Below, in pieces: positions 19,101 to 27,834 of a stretch of DNA of 64,000 bases (the stretch's first letter is position 1; every line of letters begins with the position of its first letter). Under the pieces are notes generated by a model, which had not been told where the DNA came from, did no database searches, and saw only the letters and a list, made by a program, of their open reading frames with translations. The position numbers and the translations under genes were made by a program. This stretch comes from Laribacter hongkongensis DSM 14985 (GTDB lineage: Bacteria > Pseudomonadota > Gammaproteobacteria > Burkholderiales > Aquaspirillaceae): contig NZ_AUHR01000001.1 in the NCBI RefSeq assembly GCF_000423285.1, positions 1 through 64,000 on the forward strand, given 5' to 3'.

Positions 19101-19177
19101 GCTGGCAGTCATCAACATGACACGCAGCTGACAGGGCTTTGCTACACTCGCTCTATTGCAACGCTGAGGAACGCACC

Positions 19178-19477
19178 ATGCTGAGCCAGAAACTGTTTGA
19201 CGAACTCTCCCACAAGATCAGCGAAACGCTGGCTGCGAGCCCGGCCAAGGATATCGAAAAGAACGTGCGTTCCTTGATGGGCGCGGCATTCACCAAGATG
19301 GACCTCGTGACCCGCGAAGAATTCGACGTGCAGCAGGAAGTGCTGGCCCGTACCCGCGAGCAGCTTGCCGCACTCGAAACCCGCCTGACCGAGCTGGAAG
19401 CCACGCTGGCCTTCAAGGACGCGCCGGCCGACAGCACGCCGGCCACGCCGCCGGCCGGCAGTGACACCCAGCCCTGA
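19178..19477 (+). CDS. ubiK: Ubiquinone biosynthesis accessory factor UbiK
   Basis: 99 residues, BMFP/YqiC family. It has MLSQKLFDELSHKISETLAA, an amphipathic N-terminal helix with DIEKNVRSLMGAAFTKMDLV, then a coiled coil (about 55-82, EQLAALETRLTELEATL) and a Pro/Ala/Thr-rich tail. UbiK trimers assist the Ubi complex in aerobic ubiquinone synthesis. ATG at 19178 has GAGGA eight bases upstream. An extended -10 (TGCTACACT, 19140-19148) lies about 30 bp upstream. Confidence 0.9.
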   Translation: MLSQKLFDELSHKISETLAASPAKDIEKNVRSLMGAAFTKMDLVTREEFDVQQEVLARTREQLAALETRLTELEATLAFKDAPADSTPATPPAGSDTQP

Positions 19478-19493
19478 TCCTGCCTTTCCCCGC

Positions 19494-19517
19494 ACGCCGG
19501 CCTCAAGCCGGCGTTTT
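19494..19517 (+). terminator. Terminator after ubiK
   Basis: Stem ACGCCGGC/GCCGGCGT with a 5-base loop, followed by TTTC. The U tract is short, so read-through into comM is possible. Confidence 0.65.
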
Positions 19518-19547
19518 CATTGCCTCCCAGCCCGCCTGCGCCCCGCC

Positions 19548-21053
19548 ATGAGCCTAGCCACCGTCAAAAGTCGTGCACTGGCCGGTGCCGATGCACCAGA
19601 AGTGACCGTCGAAGTCCATCTGGCCAACGGCCTGCCGGCCTTTACCCTCGTGGGCCTGCCCGACACCGAGGTCCGCGAAGCCCGTGACCGCGTGCGCGCC
19701 GCCCTGCTCCACAGCGGCTTTGACTTTCCGGCCGCCCGCCTCACCGTCAACCTGGCACCGGCCGACCTGCCCAAGGATTCCGGCCGGTTTGACCTGCCCA
19801 TTGCACTGGGCATCCTGGCGGCCAGCGGGCAACTGCCTGCCGCCGCGCTGGAAACGGTGGAGGCCGCCGGAGAACTCGGCCTGTCCGGCGAGCTGCGCGC
19901 GGTACGCGGGGCACTGGCCATGGCCTGCGCCGTGGCCCGGACCGGCCATGCCTTCCTCGTGCCGCAGGCCAGTGCTGCCGAAGCCGCACTGGCAGGCAGC
20001 CTGACCGTCATCGGCGCGCCGCATCTGGCTGCCCTGGTGGCGCATCTGGACGGTCGCGCGCCCCTGCCTTCGCAACCGGCCCCGGAACCAGCAGTGCCGG
20101 CGGACAGCTGCGGCATGCCGGACCTCGCGGACGTACGCGGCCAGGCGGCCGCCCGCCGGGCACTGGAAGTCGCCGCAGCCGGCGGACATTCCCTGCTGCT
20201 CAGCGGCGCACCCGGTACCGGCAAATCCATGCTGGCCGCGCGCCTGCCGGGCATCCTGCCCCTGCTGACCCGGCAGGAAGCGCTGGAAGTCGCCAGCATC
20301 CAGTCTTTGTCCGGCAGTTTTCGTGCTGACCAGTTCGGCCAGCGCCCTTACCGTTCTCCTCATCACCACACCTCTGCTGCCGCCCTGATCGGAGGCGGCA
20401 GTGATCCGCGTCCGGGCGAGATCACGCTGGCGCATGGTGGTGTCCTGTTTCTGGACGAATTGCCGGAATTCGACCGCAAGGTGCTGGAAAACCTGCGCGA
20501 GCCACTGGAGCGCGGCGAAGTGGACATTGCCCGCGTGCACCGCCACGTACGTTTTCCCGCCCGCTTCCAGCTGGTCGCGGCCATGAATCCGTGTCCGTGC
20601 GGCTATCTGGGCCATCCTGGCGGACGCTGCCGCTGCACACCCGCCACCATCGACCGCTATCGCCACAAGCTGTCCGGCCCCTTGCTTGACCGGGTGGACC
20701 TGATGCTGGAAACGGGATCGCTGACGGCAGAAGAGCTCCAGCAGGCTCCGCCGGGCGAAAGCAGTGCCGTGGTCCGCGCCCGCGTGGTTACCGCCCGGCA
20801 GCGCCAGCTGGAACGGCAGGGCTGTTGCAATGCCGCTCTTGCCGGCTCGCAGCTGGAAGCGGTCGCCACGCCGGAACCGGTAGCCTGCGCCCTGCTGCAT
20901 CAGGCCATCCGGCAACTGGGCCTGTCGGCCCGCGCCTATCACCGCATCCTGCGGGTGGCGCGCACGCTGGCCGATCTGGATGCGGCACCGCACCCGGACA
21001 GCCGGCACGTTGCCGAGGCCATCCATTACCGCCGCGGCCTGACGGCACGCTAA
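19548..21053 (+). CDS. comM: YifB/ComM family Mg-chelatase-like AAA+ ATPase
   Basis: 501 residues. An N-terminal Lon-protease-like fold domain (ANGLPAFTLVGLPDTEVREA) is followed by the Mg-chelatase AAA+ core with Walker A GAPGTGKS (near residue 221), Walker B GGVLFLDELPEF and the zinc-like CPCGYLGHPGGRCRC, then a C-terminal MgChI domain. ComM is a hexameric helicase that promotes branch migration in natural transformation. The start MSLATVKSRAL is the conserved one. Other competence genes are not in the window. Confidence 0.93.
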   Translation: MSLATVKSRALAGADAPEVTVEVHLANGLPAFTLVGLPDTEVREARDRVRAALLHSGFDFPAARLTVNLAPADLPKDSGRFDLPIALGILAASGQLPAAALETVEAAGELGLSGELRAVRGALAMACAVARTGHAFLVPQASAAEAALAGSLTVIGAPHLAALVAHLDGRAPLPSQPAPEPAVPADSCGMPDLADVRGQAAARRALEVAAAGGHSLLLSGAPGTGKSMLAARLPGILPLLTRQEALEVASIQSLSGSFRADQFGQRPYRSPHHHTSAAALIGGGSDPRPGEITLAHGGVLFLDELPEFDRKVLENLREPLERGEVDIARVHRHVRFPARFQLVAAMNPCPCGYLGHPGGRCRCTPATIDRYRHKLSGPLLDRVDLMLETGSLTAEELQQAPPGESSAVVRARVVTARQRQLERQGCCNAALAGSQLEAVATPEPVACALLHQAIRQLGLSARAYHRILRVARTLADLDAAPHPDSRHVAEAIHYRRGLTAR

Positions 21054-21067
21054 AGCGTATGGCGGAC

Positions 21068-21076
21068 TGTTATAAT
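21068..21076 (+). promoter_or_regulatory. Extended -10 promoter element
   Basis: TGTTATAAT is a perfect extended -10 (TGnTATAAT), 40 bp before the SPOR-protein start. No good -35 is visible, which is usual for this promoter type. Confidence 0.6.
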
Positions 21077-21115
21077 CGCCGCCATTTTTGATGACTTATC
21101 CGAATCTCCGCGTCC

Positions 21116-21853
21116 ATGGCCACTCGTGACTACAAGTCTTCCCGCGCAGCACGCAGCGCACCCCGCAGTGCCCCGCGCCGCGGAAAATCCGGTGGCGGAC
21201 TGGGCTCCGGCATTGTCATCGGCCTGATCGTCGGGGTCGGTGTGGCTGCCGGTACGGTCTATTACCTCAACCGCAGCGCCCTGCCGTTCAGCGAGAAGGT
21301 CCCGCTGCGGCCGGCTCCGTCGGCACCTGCCAGCCCGCAGACCCTGGCGCCGGGCACACAGTCAGGCACGGCGCCGGAAGTGGTGCCCAGCATTCCGGGC
21401 AGCCAGACCCTGCCCCCGCCCGACCGGCCGGAAGCCGCTGCACCGGCCGAGCCGGCAACGCCCAATTACGATTTTTACCAGCTGCTGGCCGACAAGGACG
21501 GCAAACTGCCGGCCGAGCGCGCTCCGGCTGCACCGCCAGCCAGTCCGCCGCCGGCCAAAAAGGCTGCCGCCGAAGACAGCAAGCCGGCGGAGGGCAAACC
21601 GGCCGCCGCCACGGCCGGCAAGAAGGTGTTTTTCCAGCTGGGCGCGTTTGCCAAGGAAACCGAAGCCGACAACCTCAAGGCCCGGCTGGCGCTTTCGGGC
21701 GTGGAGGCCAGCATTTCCTCGGTCGAGGTGGCCGACAAGGGCCTGCTGCACCGGGTGCGCATCGGCCCGTACTCAAAACCCGAGGACATCGCCCGGGTTA
21801 AGGCCATGCTAAAGCAGGACGGATTCAATCCTGTTGTCGTCAAAGCTGACTGA
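21116..21853 (+). CDS. SPOR-domain protein (FtsN-like)
   Basis: 245 residues in bitopic layout. A basic cytoplasmic tail (about 1-28, Arg/Ser/Lys-rich) precedes one membrane helix (SGIVIGLIVGVGVAAGTVYY). A long Pro/Ala-rich periplasmic linker and a C-terminal SPOR domain (about 172-245, KKVFFQLGAFAKETEADNLK) follow. SPOR domains bind denuded septal peptidoglycan, so a role in division or wall maintenance is likely. The position just before dsbA recurs in Betaproteobacteria. Orthology to ftsN is possible but not proven. Confidence 0.88.
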   Translation: MATRDYKSSRAARSAPRSAPRRGKSGGGLGSGIVIGLIVGVGVAAGTVYYLNRSALPFSEKVPLRPAPSAPASPQTLAPGTQSGTAPEVVPSIPGSQTLPPPDRPEAAAPAEPATPNYDFYQLLADKDGKLPAERAPAAPPASPPPAKKAAAEDSKPAEGKPAAATAGKKVFFQLGAFAKETEADNLKARLALSGVEASISSVEVADKGLLHRVRIGPYSKPEDIARVKAMLKQDGFNPVVVKAD

Positions 21854-21884
21854 TCCCCTTACCGAACCCAAGGTTTTTACTGAC

Positions 21885-22499
21885 ATGAAAAAATGGCTTG
21901 TTGCCTGCCTCGCCGGACTGATGTCCCTGACCGCCCACGCCGCCATCCAGCCGGGCACCGACTACACGCCACTGGCCGCACCGCAGGCGGTAGCCAACAA
22001 AAACCGTGTCGAAGTCATCGAGTTCTTCTCGTACGGCTGCGGCCACTGCTTCAAGCTGGAACCGGCCAGCGAGGCCTGGGCCAAAAACAAGCCGGCCGAT
22101 GTTGATTTCCGCCGCGAACAGATCGTGTGGGACAAGCGCATGGATGGCCTGGCCCGTCTTTTTGCCGCCATCCAGGCCAGTGGCCAGAGCGGCAAGCTGC
22201 ACCATGCTGCCTTCATCGCCGTGCAGCAGGAACGCCTTGACCTGCGCGACCCGAAGATCGTGCAGGACTGGGTAGCCAGACAGGGTGTGGATGCAGCCAG
22301 GTTCATGCAGGTCTACAACTCGTTCTCGGTGGCCCAGGCTCCGGCCCGCGCCACCCAGCTGACCCGCGCCTATCGAGTGGAAGGTACGCCGATGCTGGTG
22401 GTGGGCGGCAAGTATGCCGTCACTCCGGCAGCACCCGAGCGCATGATGCAGGTGGTCGGCGAGCTGGTCGACAAAGTGCGCGCAGAACAGAAGAAATAA
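21885..22499 (+). CDS. dsbA: Periplasmic thiol:disulfide oxidoreductase
   Basis: 204 residues. A signal peptide (MKKWLVACLAGLMSLTAHA) is followed by a DsbA fold. The active site is CGHC in FFSYGCGHCFKLEP, and the cis-Pro loop is RVEGTPMLVVGG. It introduces disulfides into exported proteins. The start was placed at the Met that begins the signal peptide. It lies 31 bp after the SPOR gene and is closed by a strong terminator. Confidence 0.95.
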   Translation: MKKWLVACLAGLMSLTAHAAIQPGTDYTPLAAPQAVANKNRVEVIEFFSYGCGHCFKLEPASEAWAKNKPADVDFRREQIVWDKRMDGLARLFAAIQASGQSGKLHHAAFIAVQQERLDLRDPKIVQDWVARQGVDAARFMQVYNSFSVAQAPARATQLTRAYRVEGTPMLVVGGKYAVTPAAPERMMQVVGELVDKVRAEQKK

Positions 22500-22519
22500 G
22501 CACGACCAACGTGCGGACC

Positions 22520-22550
22520 AACCGGGGTGGGACCACCCCGGTTTTTGTTT
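22520..22550 (+). terminator. Rho-independent terminator of dsbA
   Basis: AACCGGGGTGG and its complement form a long GC-rich stem with a tiny loop, followed by TTTTTGTTT. The 3' end comes close to the uppP ribosome binding region. Confidence 0.88.
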
Positions 22551-22574
22551 GAACCCGAACGGACAACATACAAG

Positions 22575-23396
22575 ATGGACTGGCTGCTGCTTGCCAAGGC
22601 CGCGATCATGGGGATCGTCGAGGGCCTGACCGAGTTTTTCCCGATTTCGTCAACCGGCCACCTGATCGTGGTGGGTGACCTGATCAACTTTGACGACCGG
22701 ATCGGCAATGTGTTCGAGGTGGTGATCCAGCTCGGCGCCATTCTGGCGGTCTGCTGGGAATACCGCGCCCGCCTGTGGCAAGTGGCCATCGACCTGCCCA
22801 CCAGCACCATGGCGCGCAAGTTCGTGCTCAACCTGCTGATTGCCTTCCTGCCGGCAGCAATAGTCGGTGTGCTGCTGATCAAGACCATCAAGTCGTACCT
22901 GTTCAATCCGGTGGCCGTCGCCTGCGCCTTGGTCGTCGGCGGACTGGTCATCCTGTGGGCCGAACGGCGCGAGTGCACCGCCCGGGTGCACCGCATCGAC
23001 GACATGAGCCATCTGGATGCCCTGAAGGTCGGGCTGGCCCAGATTGCCTCGCTGATTCCGGGCACCAGCCGTTCCGGTTCCACCATCATCGGCGGCATGC
23101 TGTTCGGCCTTGACCGGCGCGTGGCGACCGAGTTTTCGTTCTTCCTCGCCATCCCGATCATGTTCGCGGCCACGGCCTACGACGTGCTCAAGCACTGGGA
23201 ACTCTTTACTGCCGCCGACCTGCCGACCTTCGGCACCGGCTTCCTGTTTGCCTTCCTGTCGGCCTTTGTTGCCGTGCGCGGCCTGATCCGCTTTGTTGCC
23301 AGCCATACCTTCAATATGTTCGCCTGGTACCGGATCGTGTTCGGCCTCATCATCCTCGGCAGCTGGTGGCTGGGCTGGATCAACTGGGCCAGCTGA
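22575..23396 (+). CDS. uppP: Undecaprenyl-diphosphatase (BacA family)
   Basis: 273 residues, eight membrane helices. Both catalytic signatures are present: EGLTEFFPISSTGHLIVVG near residue 17 and PGTSRSGSTIIGGML near residue 160. It dephosphorylates undecaprenyl diphosphate to recycle the lipid carrier for peptidoglycan and O-antigen synthesis, and confers bacitracin tolerance. The start MDWLLLAKAAIMG is the first Met in frame after the dsbA terminator. Confidence 0.95.
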   Translation: MDWLLLAKAAIMGIVEGLTEFFPISSTGHLIVVGDLINFDDRIGNVFEVVIQLGAILAVCWEYRARLWQVAIDLPTSTMARKFVLNLLIAFLPAAIVGVLLIKTIKSYLFNPVAVACALVVGGLVILWAERRECTARVHRIDDMSHLDALKVGLAQIASLIPGTSRSGSTIIGGMLFGLDRRVATEFSFFLAIPIMFAATAYDVLKHWELFTAADLPTFGTGFLFAFLSAFVAVRGLIRFVASHTFNMFAWYRIVFGLIILGSWWLGWINWAS

Positions 23397-23416
23397 AAAT
23401 TAATTCAGTTAACGGC

Positions 23417-23445
23417 TTGACGCCCCCCCCTGTCCTGTGGATAAT
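23417..23445 (+). promoter_or_regulatory. Promoter of the initiator tRNA genes
   Basis: TTGACG at 23417-23422 and GATAAT at 23440-23445 with 17-bp spacing, ending 13 bp before the first tRNA-fMet. A C-rich run lies in the spacer. Confidence 0.75.
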
Positions 23446-23458
23446 TCGCTTTCTCGGA

Positions 23459-23535
<77 letters not shown>

Positions 23536-23580
23536 AGAAGAATTCCGGAGACATTCGTTCAGGATGTCCGACAGCCCTGA

Positions 23581-23657
<77 letters not shown>

Positions 23658-23659
23658 GC

Positions 23660-23690
23660 AAAAAGCCCTGACCGACGGTCAGGGCTTTTT
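23660..23690 (+). terminator. Terminator of the tRNA-fMet pair
   Basis: A perfect 14-bp stem (AAAAAGCCCTGACC and complement) with a 3-base loop, ending in five T. It starts 3 bp past the second tRNA. Confidence 0.93.
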
Positions 23691-23712
23691 CTTGACCAGA
23701 GTGTGGAAACCG

Positions 23713-24498
23713 ATGCTGAACGCCAAGCACCTGGCCACGATCGAAGCGGCGCTGGCCCGAACCCATGCCCGCACCATAGAAATCACGCTCGACGATATTC
23801 CGCTCATTATCAAGCGCCAGCGTCCTGCACGTGCGACCTGGCCGCTGGCCTTGCTGAATACCATGGCCCGGCTGTGCGGACTGCCCTGCCTTCAGGCCGC
23901 CCCCCAGTGGGGCGATGCCCGTGGCCAGCAGGTCGAGCTGAACCGGCTGCGCGCACTGGCTGAGGCCGGTCTGCCGGTCCCCGCCATTCATCACATCGCC
24001 GCCGACTGGTTCGCCATGCAGCGCGTCGGGCAGCATTCGCTGGAAAGCATGCTGCAACATGGCCCGCTTCCGGCCGACACCTACTGGCGGGAAGGACTCG
24101 AACTGTTGCATGCCGTACACCGGCAGGAGCAGTACCTGAGCCAGGCGTTTGCCCGCAACCTGATCTGGCACGACGACCGCCTGTACCTGATCGACTTTGA
24201 CGATGATCCGGCCGAGCGGCTGACCGTACCACAGGCACAAGCCCGCGACTGGTTGCTGTACCTACTGAGCTGCGCCCGCCACCTGTCGCAGCCACCGCAG
24301 CAAACTGCGCGGCAACTGCACGACATGCTGGCAACAGAACCCTCCTCGGTCCGGACCGCACTGCATGCTGTTGCCCGCAGGCTGGCCTGGCTGCGCTGGC
24401 TGCCCTCGCAACGCCGCCCATGGGGACGCGACATCGTCGAACTGCAAGCAGCCGGAGCCGTCCTGCATGAGCTGGAACAAATAATGCACTCCGGGTAA
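23713..24498 (+). CDS. Protein-kinase-like (BUD32/RIO-related) protein, function unknown
   Basis: 261 residues. Fragments fit a minimal kinase fold of the BUD32/Kdo-kinase kind: IPLIIKRQRPARATWP resembles the beta-3 lysine strand. NLIWHDDRLYLIDFDDDP resembles the catalytic-loop Asn and the metal-binding Asp, but the usual HxD loop is not evident (SQAFARNLIW). No membrane segment is seen. The start ATG 23713 was chosen because earlier GTG/TTG codons overlap the tRNA terminator. It is monocistronic, with a terminator at 24533. Substrate unknown; activity uncertain. Confidence 0.65.
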   Translation: MLNAKHLATIEAALARTHARTIEITLDDIPLIIKRQRPARATWPLALLNTMARLCGLPCLQAAPQWGDARGQQVELNRLRALAEAGLPVPAIHHIAADWFAMQRVGQHSLESMLQHGPLPADTYWREGLELLHAVHRQEQYLSQAFARNLIWHDDRLYLIDFDDDPAERLTVPQAQARDWLLYLLSCARHLSQPPQQTARQLHDMLATEPSSVRTALHAVARRLAWLRWLPSQRRPWGRDIVELQAAGAVLHELEQIMHSG

Positions 24499-24532
24499 TG
24501 CCTTGCCCAGGCACAACACCGCCGGCACACGC

Positions 24533-24565
24533 AAAAAGGCCGTATCGCAAGATACGGCCTTTTTT
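24533..24565. terminator. Bidirectional terminator between kinase-like gene and tRNA-Arg
   Basis: A 14-bp stem (AAAAAGGCCGTATC and complement) around GCAA, with A and T runs outside. It serves the plus-strand gene and the minus-strand tRNA. Confidence 0.92.
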
Positions 24566-24574
24566 CATGATGTC

Positions 24575-24651
24575 TGGCGCACCCGAGTGGGATCGAACCA
24601 CTGACCTACAGCTTCGGAAACTGTCACTCTATCCAACTGAGCTACGGGTGC
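24575..24651 (-). tRNA. tRNA-Arg (CCG)
   Basis: 77 nt with encoded CCA on the minus strand. Acceptor stem GCACCCG/CGGGTGC, anticodon loop TTCCGAA, T loop TTCGATC. The CCG anticodon reads CGG arginine codons. Confidence 0.96.
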
Positions 24652-24707
24652 ATTTGCTACAGAGGCCGCATGATAGACAATCCCCTGTCACAAGTCCAGT
24701 CACCGCT

Positions 24708-24736
24708 TTGCGGGACCGTTATGGATTCCGTATAAT
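24708..24736 (+). promoter_or_regulatory. Sigma-70 promoter of the cytochrome c gene
   Basis: TTGCGG (24708-24713) and a perfect TATAAT (24731-24736) with 17-bp spacing, 45 bp ahead of the start codon. Confidence 0.85.
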
Positions 24737-24781
24737 CCTTGCGATTTTCATGTCATTTTTTGCTTGCAAAGGCGGAACAGA

Positions 24782-25525
24782 ATGAGCAGTCAAAACAATA
24801 CGGTTTCAAGCGGCTCGGTGGTGAAGACATTGATCGTGGTCGTCGCCTTGGTCGTCGTCGGCATTTGGCTGCTGGCCAAACTGGCCACCAGCGGCCAGGT
24901 TGTCAACGCCGAAGTCATGTCCAAGGAGGCCATCGCAGCCCGCCTCAAGCCGGTCGGCGACTCGGTAGCCGGCGACGGTGCGGCTCCGGGCAGCCGCACT
25001 GGCGAAGCAGTCTACAAGGCCATTTGCTCGTCCTGTCACGCGACCGGGCTGGCCGGTTCGCCGCTGTTTGGCGATGCTGCGGCCTGGGGTCCGCGCCTGA
25101 GCCAGGGTTACGACACGCTGGTGCTGCATGCTGTCCAGGGCATCCGCGGCATGCCGGCCAAGGGTGGCGCCACTGACCTGACCGATGACGAAGTCGCCCG
25201 TGCGGTGGCCTTCATGGGCAATGCAGCCGGCGGCAAGTTCACCGGCCCGGCCGTTGCCAGTGCCGAAGGTGCTGCCATCGATCCGCAAGTGGCCGGCAAG
25301 AAGATTTACGAAAGCGTCTGCGTGGCCTGCCATGCCGCCGGTGTGGCCGGGGCACCGAAGTTCGGTGACAAGGCCGCCTGGGGTCCGCGTCTGGCCAAGG
25401 GCGACGACGCCGTGCTGACCACTGCCATCCAGGGCCTGAATGCCATGCCGCCAAAGGGTGGCTTCACCGGCAGCGATGAAGAATTCAAGGCTGCCGTGCA
25501 TTACATGACTGCCGCCGCCAAGTAA
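24782..25525 (+). CDS. Dihaem cytochrome c (c5-like), membrane-anchored
   Basis: 247 residues. One N-terminal helix (VVKTLIVVVALVVVGIWLLA) is probably an uncleaved anchor. Two tandem cytochrome c domains follow, with haem sites CSSCH (near residue 83) and CVACH (near 182). Each has the c5-type tail (GIRGMPAKGG and GLNAMPPKGG) supplying the Met ligand. The two domains are clearly duplicates (FGDAAAWGPRLSQG versus FGDKAAWGPRLAKG). It is probably a periplasmic electron carrier to a terminal oxidase or denitrification enzyme. GGCGGA precedes the ATG. Confidence 0.92.
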   Translation: MSSQNNTVSSGSVVKTLIVVVALVVVGIWLLAKLATSGQVVNAEVMSKEAIAARLKPVGDSVAGDGAAPGSRTGEAVYKAICSSCHATGLAGSPLFGDAAAWGPRLSQGYDTLVLHAVQGIRGMPAKGGATDLTDDEVARAVAFMGNAAGGKFTGPAVASAEGAAIDPQVAGKKIYESVCVACHAAGVAGAPKFGDKAAWGPRLAKGDDAVLTTAIQGLNAMPPKGGFTGSDEEFKAAVHYMTAAAK

Positions 25526-25544
25526 AACCGGCACCGGCAACAAC

Positions 25545-25578
25545 AAACGGCAACGCCACATGGCGTTGCCGTTTTTTT
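25545..25578 (+). terminator. Terminator of the cytochrome c gene
   Basis: A 14-bp stem (AAACGGCAACGCCA and complement) with a very small loop, followed by seven T. It lies 19 bp past the stop codon. Confidence 0.93.
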
Positions 25579-25724
25579 GCGTTATCGCATATTGGTTATA
25601 TGGATAGACTCAATCGAAATTAACCGTTATACAGAAAGCTCCTGGCTGTCTAAGCTTGTCTGCTTCACACCGTCCGTTGTCCACCTCCGGCAGCATCTGC
25701 GCTGCCGGCACGTCATTCCGAATC

Positions 25725-26783
25725 ATGTCCCGACTGTTCCGCTTTCCCGCTCCGGCCCTGTGGCCCGGACTGGCTCTGGCCGCTGCCCTGGCCACTTTCG
25801 CCATTTTCCTGTCGCGCCTGCCGTTTTCCACCCAGGCCGGCCTGTCTGCCCTCACCTACGCCATCGTGACCGGCCTCGTGATCGGCAACTCGGTCTATCC
25901 ACGTCTTGCCCGTCACACCGCACCCGGCGTACTGTTTGCCAAGGGCAACCTGCTGCGCTTCGGCGTGGCACTGTACGGTTTTCGCCTGACCTTCCAGCAG
26001 GTCGCCTCGGTCGGCATCGCCGGTGTCCTGACGGACGTCACCGTACTGTGCAGCACCTTCCTGCTGGCCGTCTGGCTGGGGCGCAAGGCATTCGGTCTGG
26101 ACCGCGACACCAGCATGCTGATCGGTGCCGGCAGTTCCATCTGCGGCGCCGCCGCCGTCCTCGCCACCGAGCCGGTCCTCAAGCCGGCCGACAGCAAGGT
26201 CGCCGTTGCCGTGGCTACCGTGGTGGTATTCGGTACCCTGGCCATGTTCCTGTACCCGGCACTGTGGACCCTGCTGCAACACGTGGCTCCCGGCTTCTGG
26301 AACGAAACCACGTTCGGCGTCTACACCGGCGCCACAATCCACGAAGTCGCCCAGGTCGTCGCAGCCGGCCGGGCCATCGGCCCGCAGGCCGCCGACGCCG
26401 CAGTCGTCAGCAAGATGATCCGCGTGATGATGCTGGCGCCGTTCCTGCTGGTGCTGTCGATGTGGCTGGCTCGTCAGACCGGTAACCGGACAGCAGACAG
26501 CGCCCGCCCGCGCAGCCGCATCCAGGTGCCGTTCTTCGCCGTCGCCTTTATCGTGTGCGTCGCCATCAATTCCACCGGCCTGATTCCGCCGGCCGTCGTC
26601 CAGGCCATCGTCTGGATCGACGACGTGGCACTGGCCTGCGCCATGGCTGCACTGGGCCTGACCACGCACACCAGCGCCATCCGCTCCGCCGGTCCCAGGC
26701 CGCTGGCACTGGCTGCCATCCTGTTTGTCTGGCTGATCGCGGGCGGCGCCCTGATCACCGAAGGCTGGCACCTGCTGGCCTGA
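25725..26783 (+). CDS. YeiH family (UPF0324) putative anion/sulfate exporter
   Basis: 352 residues, about ten membrane helices. Family hallmarks are present: ALTYAIVTGLVIGNSVYP, GAGSSICGAAAVLATEPVL, TGATIHEVAQVVAAG and IRVMMLAPFLL. Members are annotated as putative sulfate exporters; the substrate is not firmly established. The ATG at 25725 starts MSRLFRFP and has no strong ribosome site. The frame is open upstream only from a TTG at 25656. The LysR gene that often accompanies yeiH is absent. The 146 bp upstream, past the cytochrome terminator, hold no clear regulatory motif. Confidence 0.87.
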   Translation: MSRLFRFPAPALWPGLALAAALATFAIFLSRLPFSTQAGLSALTYAIVTGLVIGNSVYPRLARHTAPGVLFAKGNLLRFGVALYGFRLTFQQVASVGIAGVLTDVTVLCSTFLLAVWLGRKAFGLDRDTSMLIGAGSSICGAAAVLATEPVLKPADSKVAVAVATVVVFGTLAMFLYPALWTLLQHVAPGFWNETTFGVYTGATIHEVAQVVAAGRAIGPQAADAAVVSKMIRVMMLAPFLLVLSMWLARQTGNRTADSARPRSRIQVPFFAVAFIVCVAINSTGLIPPAVVQAIVWIDDVALACAMAALGLTTHTSAIRSAGPRPLALAAILFVWLIAGGALITEGWHLLA

Positions 26784-26915
26784 TGAGGCAACAGCCGGGT
26801 CCGGCATGACGCGGCGGACAACGGCGGATTCGCTCAGGCTTGCCTCCGGCCGGAACCCGGTGACGGAACTGGCCCTGTTACAGACAGGACACCTGCTGCA
26901 GGCAACTCCGGAAAC

Positions 26916-27758
26916 TCAGTCCACGCCAGTCAGGTCCAGTCGCTCGGCACACCCCAGATGACGCCGGCGCGGGCAGAACACGCCCGGGTCGGCGTAAAAC
27001 GCTTCAGACTCGTTGGCCGGCCACCAGCCGGGTACGCCCAGTACCGGCAATGGCGCCAGACAGGCCGGCCGCGCCAGCACCAGCCCGTCGTCCAGCCGTG
27101 CAGCCAGTTGCCGGTCCAGCCAGTCACGGCGCTCGGGCAGCGGCCAGTCAAAGTAGCGGGCCGGCACCTGCACCAGCCACGCCTTGCCGGTAATGCGCGC
27201 AAAAGGTGTGAGCAGTTGCTCCAGCAGGGCATGCCCGACCGGCAGCACCTCGATGCTCCGGCCCCAGTGCCGGCGCGCCTCGCCGCACAGCAGCCCGGTC
27301 CAGCGCATGTGGTCCAGGGCATCCAGCCAGAGCGGATCACTGGCTGCCACGATCAGGCCGGATTCGTCCAGCAGGGTGGCGGCATCCCGCCACGGGCCGC
27401 GCCGGACTTCTCCCTGTGCCTGCATCGCCCACAGGTGGCGACGGTTGAGCGCGCCCTTCAGCCGCGGCCACACCAGCCACGCCAGTGCGTTGAACCAGTC
27501 GTGCCAGTTGTGCGGGCGGGTGGGTACTTCGCCGGTGGCGGCGATATGGCATTCGTAATAGTCAGGCGGCTCCAGACCGACGCTGAAGCGCAGTGCCGCC
27601 GGCACCGCCCGCCCGCGCAGCCGGGCCTCGGCCAGCAGTTCGTCAAAACCGGCCTGTTGCGGCCAGTCTGCCCGTTCCGGACCAGGCACCTGGTCGCGCC
27701 ACGCGGCCAGCCAGGGATCACGCGCCCAGTGCGGGCGCCAGCAGGAAATCGTATGCAT
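26916..27758 (-). CDS. DUF3025 family protein
   Basis: 280 residues, no signal peptide or membrane helix. It carries the family pattern YYECHIAATGEVPTRPHNWH followed by WFNALAWLVWPRLKGALN and a C-terminal VPGWWPANESEAFYADPGVF. It is rich in Trp and Arg. Members occur in Beta- and Gammaproteobacteria and have no assigned function. It is divergent from the siroheme synthase gene. The 132 bp between its stop and the yeiH stop show nothing recognisable. Confidence 0.85.
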   Translation of the reverse strand: MHTISCWRPHWARDPWLAAWRDQVPGPERADWPQQAGFDELLAEARLRGRAVPAALRFSVGLEPPDYYECHIAATGEVPTRPHNWHDWFNALAWLVWPRLKGALNRRHLWAMQAQGEVRRGPWRDAATLLDESGLIVAASDPLWLDALDHMRWTGLLCGEARRHWGRSIEVLPVGHALLEQLLTPFARITGKAWLVQVPARYFDWPLPERRDWLDRQLAARLDDGLVLARPACLAPLPVLGVPGWWPANESEAFYADPGVFCPRRRHLGCAERLDLTGVD

Positions 27759-27834
27759 GGCTGCATGCTAACGCGGCACCCCGTCACCCCCAAGCCTCGG
27801 CTATGATCGGCCATCTTCCGGCTTGGGCATGGGC

